A stretch of 52,902 nt of DNA, taken from the IMG/VR virus record IMGVR_UViG_3300021335_000025, positions 1 to 52,902 of that record. One strand, given 5' to 3'. Source of the stretch: a virus. Each line of letters opens with the position of its first letter. Position 1 is the first letter of the stretch. Position numbers and translations under genes: made by a program. Below the pieces are notes generated by a model. It saw only the letters and a program-made list of their open reading frames with translations, did not search any database and was not told the DNA's origin. Below, piece by piece: positions 1-9,550 of this stretch.

Positions 1-478
1 TGGTTCCTTGGATACCTTGAGTTCCTTGAGTTCCTCCACCAGTACCAACACCAGCAGCTCCTTGAATACCTTGAGTTCCTTGAGTTCCTCCACCAGTACC
101 AACACCAGCAGGTCCTTGAATACCTTGAACACCTATTCCGGTAGTTCCTTGGATACCTTGAACACCTATTCCGGTAGTTCCTTGGATACCTTGAACACCT
201 ACAGAACCTACAGAACCAGTAGTTCCTTGGATACCTTGGATACCTTGAATTCCTTGAGTTGCGGCACCAATACTGGTCCAACTGACTCCAGTTCCAGTTG
301 ATGTTAAAACATCTCCTACTGTACCCGCATATCCTAAATGATCAAGTAATTCTTTTTCTATAAATAACGAAGTCGAAGATTCTGTTTTTCCAAAAGAAAC
401 AATAACTTCTTCTGAAGATGGTGTAGTACTAAATCCAATGTATTGACCAAGTTTTGAAATTTCTCTATTAAATGTCAT
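1..478 (-). CDS. Collagen-like tail fibre/structural protein (partial, 3' end outside window)
   Basis: This minus-strand frame is open from an ATG at 478 to the window edge, so only the first 159 codons are visible. The first ~85 residues are ordinary and include a GTVGDVLTSTGTGVSWTSIG stretch typical of phage fibre linkers. The rest is Gly-X-Y collagen-like repeats such as GIQGIQGTTG and GVQGIQGPAG, interrupted by a GVGTGGGTQGTQG block present twice. Collagen-like triplets in phage virion proteins form trimeric rods, so a fibre or whisker role is inferred. The ATG overlaps the TGA of the upstream 120-residue gene (ATGA), which implies co-translation with the structural cluster. The antisense frame at 8-301 is a shadow of the repeats. 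Confidence 0.8.
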   Translation of the reverse strand, partial: MTFNREISKLGQYIGFSTTPSSEEVIVSFGKTESSTSLFIEKELLDHLGYAGTVGDVLTSTGTGVSWTSIGAATQGIQGIQGIQGTTGSVGSVGVQGIQGTTGIGVQGIQGTTGIGVQGIQGPAGVGTGGGTQGTQGIQGAAGVGTGGGTQGTQGIQGT

Positions 479-837
479 TGCTTAGCAGTCTCCAGAACAC
501 TGAGTAAAAGTTCAAGAACTCCATTCTCACTACCCTGAATTTTTAAAGAATCGTTTGTTTCTAATGCCAATCTGCCATCAGGAATCAGAACAGCACTATC
601 GTTTGGTGGAACATGGAAATTGTTTGCAAACTTATAATCTCCTGGATCAATAGTAGTATTTCTAGAATGAACTGCGCTAACAGTATGAACAACTTCTGAT
701 ACACCAGTACCAATATTGGTTACTTGTGCCAAAATAACAATTGATGCAACACCGATGGGGCAGGTATAGATGCCAACCATTTCTGTGGTGACACCTACCC
801 TAATTGTTCGGAATTTATTAAGAGCTACTGCTGCCAT
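475..837 (-). CDS. Conserved small virion-associated protein, function unknown
   Basis: A 120-residue protein starting MAAVALNKFRTIRVGVTT. It sits between the 1824-residue fibre protein (3 bases upstream) and the collagen-like protein (4-base overlap), so it belongs to the late structural operon. It has no signal peptide or membrane segment. The composition is beta-rich, with short hydrophobic strands and a VPPNDSAVLIPDGRLALETNDSL stretch (first part VPPNDSAVLIPDG) that suggests a small beta-sandwich or fibre-attachment domain. I recognise it only as the type of small structural protein found beside cyanophage fibre genes. An AGGTAAGTAAAA sequence before the ATG gives a plausible ribosome binding site. 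Confidence 0.75.
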   Translation of the reverse strand: MAAVALNKFRTIRVGVTTEMVGIYTCPIGVASIVILAQVTNIGTGVSEVVHTVSAVHSRNTTIDPGDYKFANNFHVPPNDSAVLIPDGRLALETNDSLKIQGSENGVLELLLSVLETAKQ

Positions 838-839
838 TT

Positions 840-3800
840 TTACTTACCTAATGCGATAATGAGTGGAGTTACTGTATTTAACAAACTTTGATTAAATGCT
901 CTACCTGTAACAGTTCCAGTCAATTGATTAACTGTTACACCATCACCAATCTTGAAGTTACCTGCTTGGTCAGTACTTGTGTATACAATCTCACCACCAC
1001 CAATTTTAACAACTTCATTCTCTTGAATAACAACACCGCCCAGAGCTGGTTTTGCTCTATTAATGTCATTACCAGCACCAACCCATTCAAATGAGTGAGA
1101 AGATGCAATCTGAAGACTTAATCTAGAGAAGTAAACCGTAGTTCCAACACTAACTGTATTATTTAGATTTGTGTTTAATACAATAGTTGAAATACCTGCA
1201 TCTGGTTTTGTGGCACTCTCAATTGTATAATAAATCGGTGTCATAATTGAAGTTGCACTAGCACCAATACCTGGACCAGAGAAACTAATACTTGGTGCAG
1301 TTAAGTATTGTGTTCCAGTGCTAACTAGATCAACAGAAACAACTTTTCCATTTTCAACTGTAGCAATTCCTTCAGCAGTAATTCCATTTTCACCCGTAGG
1401 ATCATCAAATGTAACCACTGGTGGATTATCTTCGACATATCCACTACCACCTTCAGTAATTTCTACTCTTTGAACTGTTGAATAAAGTTCTCCGAAGTAA
1501 ATTGCCTGACCATCATAAGGTCTGTATGAACCAATTCCAGAAACAGTAATTTCTGCCTGCTCTGCACTAGGAAGATTTCCATCACTATTTAAAATTGTTT
1601 TGCCAGTATATCTATAAACTGATTTACTTGTATTATCACCAACACCAACTGATACGAGACCCAATCTTCCAAATGAAGAGTTAGAGTTTGTAATATCACA
1701 CTGTCCACCAGTTGCAGTATAAATTGCAGTGTCATTGCAGATAGTAAAAATGGAAACCAACTGACAGTATGCACCATTGGTGATTGAAACTCCAATACCA
1801 CCTTGATTGTATTGAGTATATGAGTCAACACTCATTGCACCAGTAACACCAATGTCATCTTTATCTCCAGGTTCTGCATTCACACCATCAACAAGCATTC
1901 CAATACTTTTTGGAATAAAGTTTGTGCAGTTTCTTACATATGGTCCCTGTGTGATTGGTCCAACACCCTTAGAATATGGTGGATAAATTACTCCACCATT
2001 ACTATAAGTGTGTGGAATTGTAGTCTTTCCAACTCTTACTGTAAATGTATCTGAACCATCAGCATCTCCACCAGTAATAGATTCAACTTTGAATATAAAT
2101 CCTTCATTTCCAGTTGGATATATTGTAGTCGTTCCAGCACCACTTGGACAAATAAATTCAAGATCTCTTAGTGTTACTAAATCACCAACCTTTACCCTAG
2201 CACCAGGTGCAGTAATTGTTGTAATACCCGTAGTTTCTTGATAAAATGCTGTTGAAACTCCAATTGATCTATCAACAATAAATCCACCACTAACATAAGT
2301 GTGCTCAAGAGTTGAAACTCCAACATTAATTGTAAATGATCCATCTGGATTGATTTTATCAACATTAAAATCATAACCAAATTTTCCTGATGGGAACTTT
2401 TGGGTTGAAGGTGCTCCTCCAGAAGAGCAAGAGAATAATAAATCTCTAATTTCAATTAAATCACCTTTTTTAACATTAAAACCTGGAGAAGTAATTGTTG
2501 CTATTCCAGTTAAATTATTATATTCGGCATCATCAACTAATGCTGTTGTATTAAATCCATATCCACCATTGCCTGGGTAAGTTGTACTGAATCCAGAGAA
2601 TGCTGCAAAACCATTTTGAACAATTGATGTTACAACTCCAATGCAAGAGTGAATTGCTGAAACTACATTTTGACAAGAAGCAACACTTTCATTGAATCCT
2701 GTTGCCGGATCAGGTTGAATTCCCAAATCTTTAATTTGACTGAATTTATTTTGGAAATTCTTAAGTTTTTGAATGGTTCCACCACTATTATAAATATGTG
2801 GAAGCGTTGATGCTACACCAATAAATGTAAATGTATTTAAACCAACTACGGATTGAACTTGATAAACAGTTCCAAAATCAGATTCTCTTGGGAATACAAC
2901 CGGAACAAGTGGATCATATGCACAAGTCCATGCTAATCCAACGATCTTTGTTGGATCATCTATTGACAAACCATGAGGTCCATCAGTTGTAATTGTAGTA
3001 ATTCCAGTTACATTATCATATTCTGCACTCAAAACATCAATTGGCAATTGTGATGAGTCTGCAGCAAATCCACCCCAAGTTACGTTATTGATAACAGATC
3101 TGGCAATTTTAAATGAGTGTTGAAGAGTTGCAACAGTTTGTGCTTGTTCTTCTGGATTTTTAAGAATGCCTGGCAATAAGACACCGTCTTCATCATAATA
3201 TGCTTTTCCTGAAGCAACTGATCTGGAATTTCCGCCTCTCGTTATATCAAAACAAACACCTTTCCAAATATCCTTAATATCATCCGCACAATCTTTGGAA
3301 TCTATATTTACTCCATAAATTGTGGTAATACCAGCAAGATTTGCATAATCACCAAGAATTGATGTTATAATTCCAGCGCGATTTACAATTTTTTCTCTTA
3401 CAGCGGTACATCCACCACCAACAATTATTGGTGTGTAGCTGAAATCTTGAGTTAATGTACTGTAAGTTGTGATTCCTGGTTGAGTGGAATAATTGACATT
3501 GTCAATAATGTATGTTGCAATTCCGACAGCATATTCAATTGCATCTATTGTTGCAAATTTTATGCTATTATTACTGGCATCAATTCCAGTTACGTGTAAA
3601 AGAGATCCTCCAGCATCATAATAAGAAAGTCCTGCTCCTATAGAATTCCTATTACTTCCTGATTTAAGATCTTTAGATAGTGTGCGAACAATATCTTTAA
3701 TATCATCTTTACAACTTCTTTTAATATAAGTCTCTAAAGTGTCATCTGGCAATAAATTATTTAAATCAACATTAACTCCTGTTGTAGTCAAAGCTGCTCC

Positions 3801-6314
3801 AGTTGAATTTCCTGCAAGATCCTTTCCAGTATAATCAGTATAAAGATACCCAATAGTTTCTTCTGCAATAAAATCTAGATTCAAATCTAAAGTTCTTGCT
3901 CCATCTTGTTCTCTATGATTTCCTGCAAAACCACTATATCCACTAGTCAAGAAACCAACTGCTTCTTGAGCAATATAATCTAAATTATATCTAATTAATC
4001 TCGCAGCATCAAAATACCTTCCAGTTGAAACACCCAGAAGACGCTCAAAAGAAACAATAGCAGCGCCATCAGTCATATCTGGACCAATGAAACTTAAATC
4101 TGTAATATGACATCCATTATTAACAAAGAATAAGTCCTGATTTGGATACTTTGGAGTTACAACACAATTTCTCAATTCTGTACCTTCAACGGAAACAGTT
4201 TTCTTGAGAAGAATTGGATTTTCTTCGACATAAACACCGGGATAAACTTTAATTGTATCACCAGTCAATGCGGCCGCTGCAGCTGCCTTAATTGTTCTCT
4301 TTGGATAATTTTCTGCTAAACCAGTATTATCATCATTACCAGTTTGTGCAACATAAATTGTTTTTCCAATTGGACGATATGCATCAATCTTAACAATACC
4401 TTTTCCTGGACCACTGGTTAAATCTTGAGTTCCAAAAACATCAACTCCAATTCCGGGAACAATTTGAGTTACGATCCCTACAAGAGTATCGCCATTTCCA
4501 AAGTAATCATTTTCTACTGTTAAAGAAGAACCTATCGTAATTCTATCTGTAGAAGCTGAAGAAACTGATGATCTTTGTGGCTCTATTGTTGCTTTGCCAC
4601 TTATATTATTTGTTTCTAATCTAATATTGCCAATATGTGCACTTGTAGAAACAGTTAGATTTGAATCAACAAAAGTAACTCCAATACCAAACTGTGAACC
4701 TAATGGATAATAAATTAATCCGCTTGAATCTATATCAACAAAAGTTTCCTTGTAAGTGCTTATGCCGCCAGTAATGTTTGTAAGATTTACTGCATAAAAT
4801 GTATTTGCAATAGATACTGGATTAATGAAAGTCCTATCTGCATTGGAACTAATTCCCAAAACATTAATATCATAAGTTCCAGTCAATGCAACACCAACTG
4901 TCGTAATGCCATTGCCACCTTGACCAAGAACAAACATGTTGTCTGTAAAGTCAATATAACTAGAAATGCCAGGACTTGCTCCTCTTTCACTAACAGTAAT
5001 TGTTGCACCATCAATTAGAATTAAATCATTATCAATAAGAGCATTTAATTCTAATTGATCACCGGCAGATGTTGGTGATGTTAAAGTTATTCCAATACCA
5101 TTATTAGCAATATAATCGACACCTTGAATTAACTTAACACCATTTAAGTAGACATCTAAGTACAATGCTTCGGGATTTGTTCCAATTCCAACTCCTGGAG
5201 GATCCCCTAAAGTACTTAAATCATATTGGAAAGCAAACTCAGTATCACCTAATCCAGTAGAAATTACTTCTCTATTTCTTAAAACACCAAAAGATTCCCA
5301 CTCTACACCTGCTGGACCTTTTGATTTTAAGTATTGACCAAAGTTACCATATGCTGGAGGATCTAAAGGAGTTCCATTACCAGAATCATATAGTTTTTGA
5401 ATGTAGATGGAATCTGTAACAGTTGCAATTCCAACATTCAACTCATTAATAAGTGCACTATTAATTGTACCAATTCCGATATCGATTTCACTTACATTTG
5501 CTTGAATATCGACATTAATGGTGTCAAATTGACCTTGATTGTATATAGCTGTAGATCCAGTTGCAACAGTAATTGTGCCAATAGCAACTTGAAGTTTATC
5601 AATCGTTCCTTGATCATAATCAAGACTAAATCCCCTAAGATCATCAATTACCGCAAAAGATCCTGGATTTGCAGTCGTAATTGCTAAATTATTGGTTACA
5701 ACGAATTGAGTAGCAAATCCAGTTGTTGCAACAAATCCTACAACATTAAAATTGGTTGCAAAACCAGCAGTAATACGTGCCGTTGATATGATACCTACAT
5801 CATAATTAAATTCTTTACCTCTCAAATCATCAATTACTGCATATGGTTTTACTGAACCAATTCCAACATCTTCACTAAGATCTAATTTTTCAGTTACTGT
5901 TAAAATACCAGACTTAACTAATGGTATTGATGCAATTCCAGGACCAGCATTGATTGATTTAACATTTAGTGTATCAATTCCTGCAATTGTTGAATTAAAA
6001 TTAGTTATTGTGCCAATATTATAATTTACCTTTTCACCAATCAGTGTTGTTAAATCTGCAAAATTGACATTAATCTCATCATCTGCAACGTCAAGATTTC
6101 CTTGAATAGTGACATTACCTCTGAAAAAAGCAACTGTTTGAGTTGAAACTCCTGTTGTTGCTGCAATTCCTGGCAAAGGAATTTCCCTAACATCCAAAAG
6201 ATATTCTGGAATATCTGTTCCTATGCCAATCTTGTTTGTTACTGGGTCAGCGTGTAACAGAATATCATTAACTTCAAGACCATTTTTAACGACGAAATTC
6301 TTATCGATGGCCAT
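840..6314 (-). CDS. Very large tail fibre-like structural protein with beta-helix-like segment
   Basis: An 1824-residue structural protein. The N-terminal ~340 residues carry repeated beta motifs (VTIQGNLDVADDEINV-like strands) of cyanophage fibres. Around residues 660-760 a segment beginning KTIYVAQTGNDDNTG resembles pectin-lyase-type right-handed beta-helices. Two internal duplications follow. ARLIRYNLDYIAQEAVGFL resembles ARTLDLNLDFIAEETIGYL, and CKDDIKDIVRTLSKDL resembles CADDIKDIWKGVCFDI. A TGITTIT...GDLxxxRDL motif occurs about three times in the second half. Near residue ~1510 an ITNSNSSFG motif is shared with the 1886-residue protein. GGGAG lies 7 bases before the ATG and a TATAAATA late promoter ~40 bases upstream. 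The role is inferred to be distal tail or host recognition. No catalytic site is claimed. Confidence 0.85.
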   Translation of the reverse strand: MAIDKNFVVKNGLEVNDILLHADPVTNKIGIGTDIPEYLLDVREIPLPGIAATTGVSTQTVAFFRGNVTIQGNLDVADDEINVNFADLTTLIGEKVNYNIGTITNFNSTIAGIDTLNVKSINAGPGIASIPLVKSGILTVTEKLDLSEDVGIGSVKPYAVIDDLRGKEFNYDVGIISTARITAGFATNFNVVGFVATTGFATQFVVTNNLAITTANPGSFAVIDDLRGFSLDYDQGTIDKLQVAIGTITVATGSTAIYNQGQFDTINVDIQANVSEIDIGIGTINSALINELNVGIATVTDSIYIQKLYDSGNGTPLDPPAYGNFGQYLKSKGPAGVEWESFGVLRNREVISTGLGDTEFAFQYDLSTLGDPPGVGIGTNPEALYLDVYLNGVKLIQGVDYIANNGIGITLTSPTSAGDQLELNALIDNDLILIDGATITVSERGASPGISSYIDFTDNMFVLGQGGNGITTVGVALTGTYDINVLGISSNADRTFINPVSIANTFYAVNLTNITGGISTYKETFVDIDSSGLIYYPLGSQFGIGVTFVDSNLTVSTSAHIGNIRLETNNISGKATIEPQRSSVSSASTDRITIGSSLTVENDYFGNGDTLVGIVTQIVPGIGVDVFGTQDLTSGPGKGIVKIDAYRPIGKTIYVAQTGNDDNTGLAENYPKRTIKAAAAAALTGDTIKVYPGVYVEENPILLKKTVSVEGTELRNCVVTPKYPNQDLFFVNNGCHITDLSFIGPDMTDGAAIVSFERLLGVSTGRYFDAARLIRYNLDYIAQEAVGFLTSGYSGFAGNHREQDGARTLDLNLDFIAEETIGYLYTDYTGKDLAGNSTGAALTTTGVNVDLNNLLPDDTLETYIKRSCKDDIKDIVRTLSKDLKSGSNRNSIGAGLSYYDAGGSLLHVTGIDASNNSIKFATIDAIEYAVGIATYIIDNVNYSTQPGITTYSTLTQDFSYTPIIVGGGCTAVREKIVNRAGIITSILGDYANLAGITTIYGVNIDSKDCADDIKDIWKGVCFDITRGGNSRSVASGKAYYDEDGVLLPGILKNPEEQAQTVATLQHSFKIARSVINNVTWGGFAADSSQLPIDVLSAEYDNVTGITTITTDGPHGLSIDDPTKIVGLAWTCAYDPLVPVVFPRESDFGTVYQVQSVVGLNTFTFIGVASTLPHIYNSGGTIQKLKNFQNKFSQIKDLGIQPDPATGFNESVASCQNVVSAIHSCIGVVTSIVQNGFAAFSGFSTTYPGNGGYGFNTTALVDDAEYNNLTGIATITSPGFNVKKGDLIEIRDLLFSCSSGGAPSTQKFPSGKFGYDFNVDKINPDGSFTINVGVSTLEHTYVSGGFIVDRSIGVSTAFYQETTGITTITAPGARVKVGDLVTLRDLEFICPSGAGTTTIYPTGNEGFIFKVESITGGDADGSDTFTVRVGKTTIPHTYSNGGVIYPPYSKGVGPITQGPYVRNCTNFIPKSIGMLVDGVNAEPGDKDDIGVTGAMSVDSYTQYNQGGIGVSITNGAYCQLVSIFTICNDTAIYTATGGQCDITNSNSSFGRLGLVSVGVGDNTSKSVYRYTGKTILNSDGNLPSAEQAEITVSGIGSYRPYDGQAIYFGELYSTVQRVEITEGGSGYVEDNPPVVTFDDPTGENGITAEGIATVENGKVVSVDLVSTGTQYLTAPSISFSGPGIGASATSIMTPIYYTIESATKPDAGISTIVLNTNLNNTVSVGTTVYFSRLSLQIASSHSFEWVGAGNDINRAKPALGGVVIQENEVVKIGGGEIVYTSTDQAGNFKIGDGVTVNQLTGTVTGRAFNQSLLNTVTPLIIALGK

Positions 6315-6352
6315 AGAAACTCCCTATCCCTAACATCAATCCTTATTATTTG

Positions 6353-6360
6353 TATTTATA
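6353..6360 (-). promoter_or_regulatory. T4-type late promoter (TATAAATA)
   Basis: The minus strand reads TATAAATA 39 bases before the ATG of the 1824-residue structural gene. This matches the NATAAATA late-promoter box of T4-like cyanophages, which gp55/gp33-type machinery recognises. The short gap between the 1051-residue and 1824-residue genes exists mainly to hold this box and the ribosome binding site. Confidence 0.7.
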
Positions 6361-6383
6361 AAACTATCAAATAGGATTATTGA

Positions 6384-9300
6384 CTAAATCGTTATTGCAA
6401 TATTGCAACTATTATGTACCCTTCCTGTCTGAATTCCACCTGGTGGTATCAGTGAATTCTTACTTCTTACTGTCGCAGTTTTAGTAGAGTCACGAGCTCC
6501 AGTATCTCCGTTGATGATAGCATCTATAAGTTCTGTTATATTAGGAATTGGTGTTCCTGCCACCTGCGCCGATGCCATGGCCAACCCAAAAGATTGCAAA
6601 ATGTTTCTAAATTCTTCAAGAATTGGATTTCTATAATATCCTGCATCTGTATTTACGGTATCTGTAGATACTCTCCAAAATTCTTTATTATAAATTTGAA
6701 ATGCTGCATCTATTATGTCAGTCCAAGGGGCAGGGTTAGTACCACCGTCAAATGAGGGGATCACCGTCGGTGGATTGCCAGGTCTCGTAGCCCAATACTG
6801 TCCAAAAGATCCTGATACAGGTATTGGTTTTTCAAAAAGATAATTAGATGCACTACCACTACCCCAATCTACTGGGCTATCTGTTTTTCTATAACTAATC
6901 CTATTAGGATCAGTATCATCAGGGAATAATAATACGCCACTAACTGGAGAAACGCACACTTTTGCGATAACTGTAAAAGTTTTCGTTCCATTTCCATCAC
7001 TAAAAGTGATGGAACCAGTATTAGTTTGTCTCTGTCCAAAGGCATCTAGATAATTAGTATTATTTAAAATCTCCATCGAAATAGTCGTATTATTGGATAC
7101 AGGCTTATTACCATCGGCGTTATACCCTGCTCCACCAACATTGGTACGTGTATTTCCTTCATTAGGAGATACGGTTATATTAGCGGTAATACCAGAAGCT
7201 ATAATTTCTTCGGATTCAACTCTATCTGGACCTCCTATCAATAAAATATCCTCTTCAAGATCCGGAAAAGCATCCGGCGTAAAAGTGGCAGTTAAATCAT
7301 CAGTAACACTAACTGTTGCTGTATCTAGTATATATCTTTCAGTTCCATCTAATGGTAAAGAACCGTAGTTAAGTGCATCTGGATTTGCCCAAAATGATAA
7401 TGTAAATGTTACTTCCCCTGGTGGATTTGGAATAGGAACATTGGCAGGAAGTGTTACATTGTCAGTTCCATTATTTGGCAGCGGACTCAAAGTCCAACTA
7501 GCAGATCTAAATGGATTTGTGGGACGAAGATTTACACTATTCCAAGTAAGAGTTACATTAGTGTTTACTTCTCCAGTTGTTGGACTTGCAGTCAATGTTA
7601 ACTCTGTGTTAGCAGTATTACCCGAATTTGTAATAGACCAAGTATCAGATACTAAAGTATTGTCTGGAGTTGCTGGGTTATCAATCTGCGCATTACTTAT
7701 CGTGACACTTGCTGTTACTACATCCAAAAAATCTAGACCAGATCTAACAGTTATCTCAATTTGTTCTCCGGGTACAAGATTACTCAAAGTTTTAACTGGG
7801 GTAATTGCTGCTATTGGATTACCTCTTCCTGTAAAATTATAATTTGTTCCTATTCCAGTTGCACTTAAAGTTGCTCTCATCTCACAATCAATCTCGAATG
7901 AATCTGGAGTAATTATCTGTTTATAATCAACATTTCGAGTTGCTAAAGTTACGTCTGTAAATGAAGTTCCTCCACCATTATAATCGATAGTGATTGGGCA
8001 AGTTCTGGCAATTGTTGAAACATTCCAAGATGCCCCTATAATATCTGTAATTGTATCAAATCCTGTATTACCAGCACTATCTGGAGTTTCTATACCCTCA
8101 ACGGCAAAATTTATAAAATAAGTGCCCTCACCATTTCCACCTTGTGGATTTGGTGTTGTCATCCTTAGAGTTATTTCATCCCCATTTTGAACAAACAAGA
8201 ATGGTTCTGATGCTGTATATGATTTAACAATAACTCCACCTCTAGAAACTTGGAATCTTGGGTCTATTCCTGGAGAGGCACTAGTAATAAGTGCTGATCC
8301 ATTATCACCAGGATTCATTCCCGAAAGTGTAATAGGATCACTAAAAACATTAAATCCTCTATTCTGACCACTTTTTGCGATAAAGGTAAATATATCTGGA
8401 ATAGAATCTATTGGTGTTGGTCTTGTCGAAACACTAAATGTATCAAGGGTTGAATTGATATCTAGAATTAGATCATTTTTTGAACTATAACTTGTAGGGG
8501 CATCAATTCTAACTTCAATTGTATCATTCAGATATGCATAATTTGTATTTGATATAGGTCCTCCTATAACATTATTTTGAAAATAATTAGGGTTGCCAGG
8601 GTCAATAGGATCTAGGTATCTTAAACTTCCATCCGATTTTCTAATCTCGTATCCACCATTAAATGAAACTGCCCCAAAATTAATTGCAACTGGAACTGCA
8701 GTATCATCTATTGCTGGATTTGGTGGGTCGAGAAGTGGACCTGAATCAATACCAGTAACTGTAATTCTATTTGATGTATAAGCAATACCCAATTGATTTG
8801 CATCTATTATATCAATAAATGTAAATGGATCAACAGCATTATCAACATTTCTTGTTGTTATGCTCCAAGTTGTATTAAAAGTTCCAACAGTAATAGTATA
8901 AGTTTCCGTGGTATTAAAAGTTGGACTAGTTGTTGCTGAAATTTGTAGAGTATCATTATTTGCAATTGTTGTAATTCCAGTAAAACTAACTCCATTCTTT
9001 AAGTAGTCTGTTCCTAAAACTTGAACATTAAAGACAAATCCACTTTCCAATCCAGAAATTGTTACTATGTTACTTAAAGTATTAGGTACATCAAGATCTT
9101 GATCAACTAAATTTGTAAAAGAAAATGCATCTGGAGTATCATCAATAGCTCGTGTTCCAATAATCCAAGTTGCAGATCTTTTACCAATATCAATAGGAAT
9201 ACCATATAAAGTTGAAAAGCTATTAACGTTTATTCTAGGTATTTCAAATATAACTGAAATAGAATCATTATCTCTAACAAATACTTCCGGGTCAGAAGGT

Positions 9301-9539
9301 CCTGCAACAACTGGAGTGTTACCGTTTACTGAAACAGTAGTGTTTGGGTGATCTACAGTTATTCTAGCCTTGTAATTAATTCCGGCAACAGTTAATGATG
9401 CAGTAACAGTGTCTCCAGGATTTGCATCTGTCAAATTTTGTGCTGTTATATCTGCATCAAAAGCAACTGGCCAATCATCCAATGTTCCTCTAAAAGCGTA
9501 TTCGGAAGATCCCCCAGAAGAACCTAATAGTGGACTCAT
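6384..9539 (-). CDS. Repeat-rich structural protein (Ig/cadherin-like repeats)
   Basis: A 1051-residue protein built mainly of recurring beta-rich units, each marked by a short signature near TWxIxTRxVDxxPDxFTF. Examples are SATWIIGTRAIDDTPDAFSF, TTWSITTRNVDNAVDPFTF and FSVSTRPTPIDSIPDIFTF. The spacing is about 100 residues and there are at least four recognisable copies in the first half. This pattern fits strings of Ig-like or cadherin-like domains on virion surfaces. The C-terminal ~150 residues are different, with a mixed segment containing PAPWTDIIDAAFQIYNKEFW and a likely helical stretch. AAGGAGATTATAA precedes the ATG, and the gene lies 12 bases after the 1886-residue gene in the same operon. 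Attachment or decoration is inferred from composition and context only. Confidence 0.8.
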   Translation of the reverse strand: MSPLLGSSGGSSEYAFRGTLDDWPVAFDADITAQNLTDANPGDTVTASLTVAGINYKARITVDHPNTTVSVNGNTPVVAGPSDPEVFVRDNDSISVIFEIPRINVNSFSTLYGIPIDIGKRSATWIIGTRAIDDTPDAFSFTNLVDQDLDVPNTLSNIVTISGLESGFVFNVQVLGTDYLKNGVSFTGITTIANNDTLQISATTSPTFNTTETYTITVGTFNTTWSITTRNVDNAVDPFTFIDIIDANQLGIAYTSNRITVTGIDSGPLLDPPNPAIDDTAVPVAINFGAVSFNGGYEIRKSDGSLRYLDPIDPGNPNYFQNNVIGGPISNTNYAYLNDTIEVRIDAPTSYSSKNDLILDINSTLDTFSVSTRPTPIDSIPDIFTFIAKSGQNRGFNVFSDPITLSGMNPGDNGSALITSASPGIDPRFQVSRGGVIVKSYTASEPFLFVQNGDEITLRMTTPNPQGGNGEGTYFINFAVEGIETPDSAGNTGFDTITDIIGASWNVSTIARTCPITIDYNGGGTSFTDVTLATRNVDYKQIITPDSFEIDCEMRATLSATGIGTNYNFTGRGNPIAAITPVKTLSNLVPGEQIEITVRSGLDFLDVVTASVTISNAQIDNPATPDNTLVSDTWSITNSGNTANTELTLTASPTTGEVNTNVTLTWNSVNLRPTNPFRSASWTLSPLPNNGTDNVTLPANVPIPNPPGEVTFTLSFWANPDALNYGSLPLDGTERYILDTATVSVTDDLTATFTPDAFPDLEEDILLIGGPDRVESEEIIASGITANITVSPNEGNTRTNVGGAGYNADGNKPVSNNTTISMEILNNTNYLDAFGQRQTNTGSITFSDGNGTKTFTVIAKVCVSPVSGVLLFPDDTDPNRISYRKTDSPVDWGSGSASNYLFEKPIPVSGSFGQYWATRPGNPPTVIPSFDGGTNPAPWTDIIDAAFQIYNKEFWRVSTDTVNTDAGYYRNPILEEFRNILQSFGLAMASAQVAGTPIPNITELIDAIINGDTGARDSTKTATVRSKNSLIPPGGIQTGRVHNSCNIAITI

Positions 9540-9550
9540 TTATAATCTCC

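Noticed and set aside
8-301. Plus-strand frame of 97 codons rich in Ser, Thr and Leu
   Set aside because: It is the antisense of the collagen-like repeats of the minus-strand gene at 1-478. Repeats keep several frames open, and no ribosome binding site or promoter is seen.
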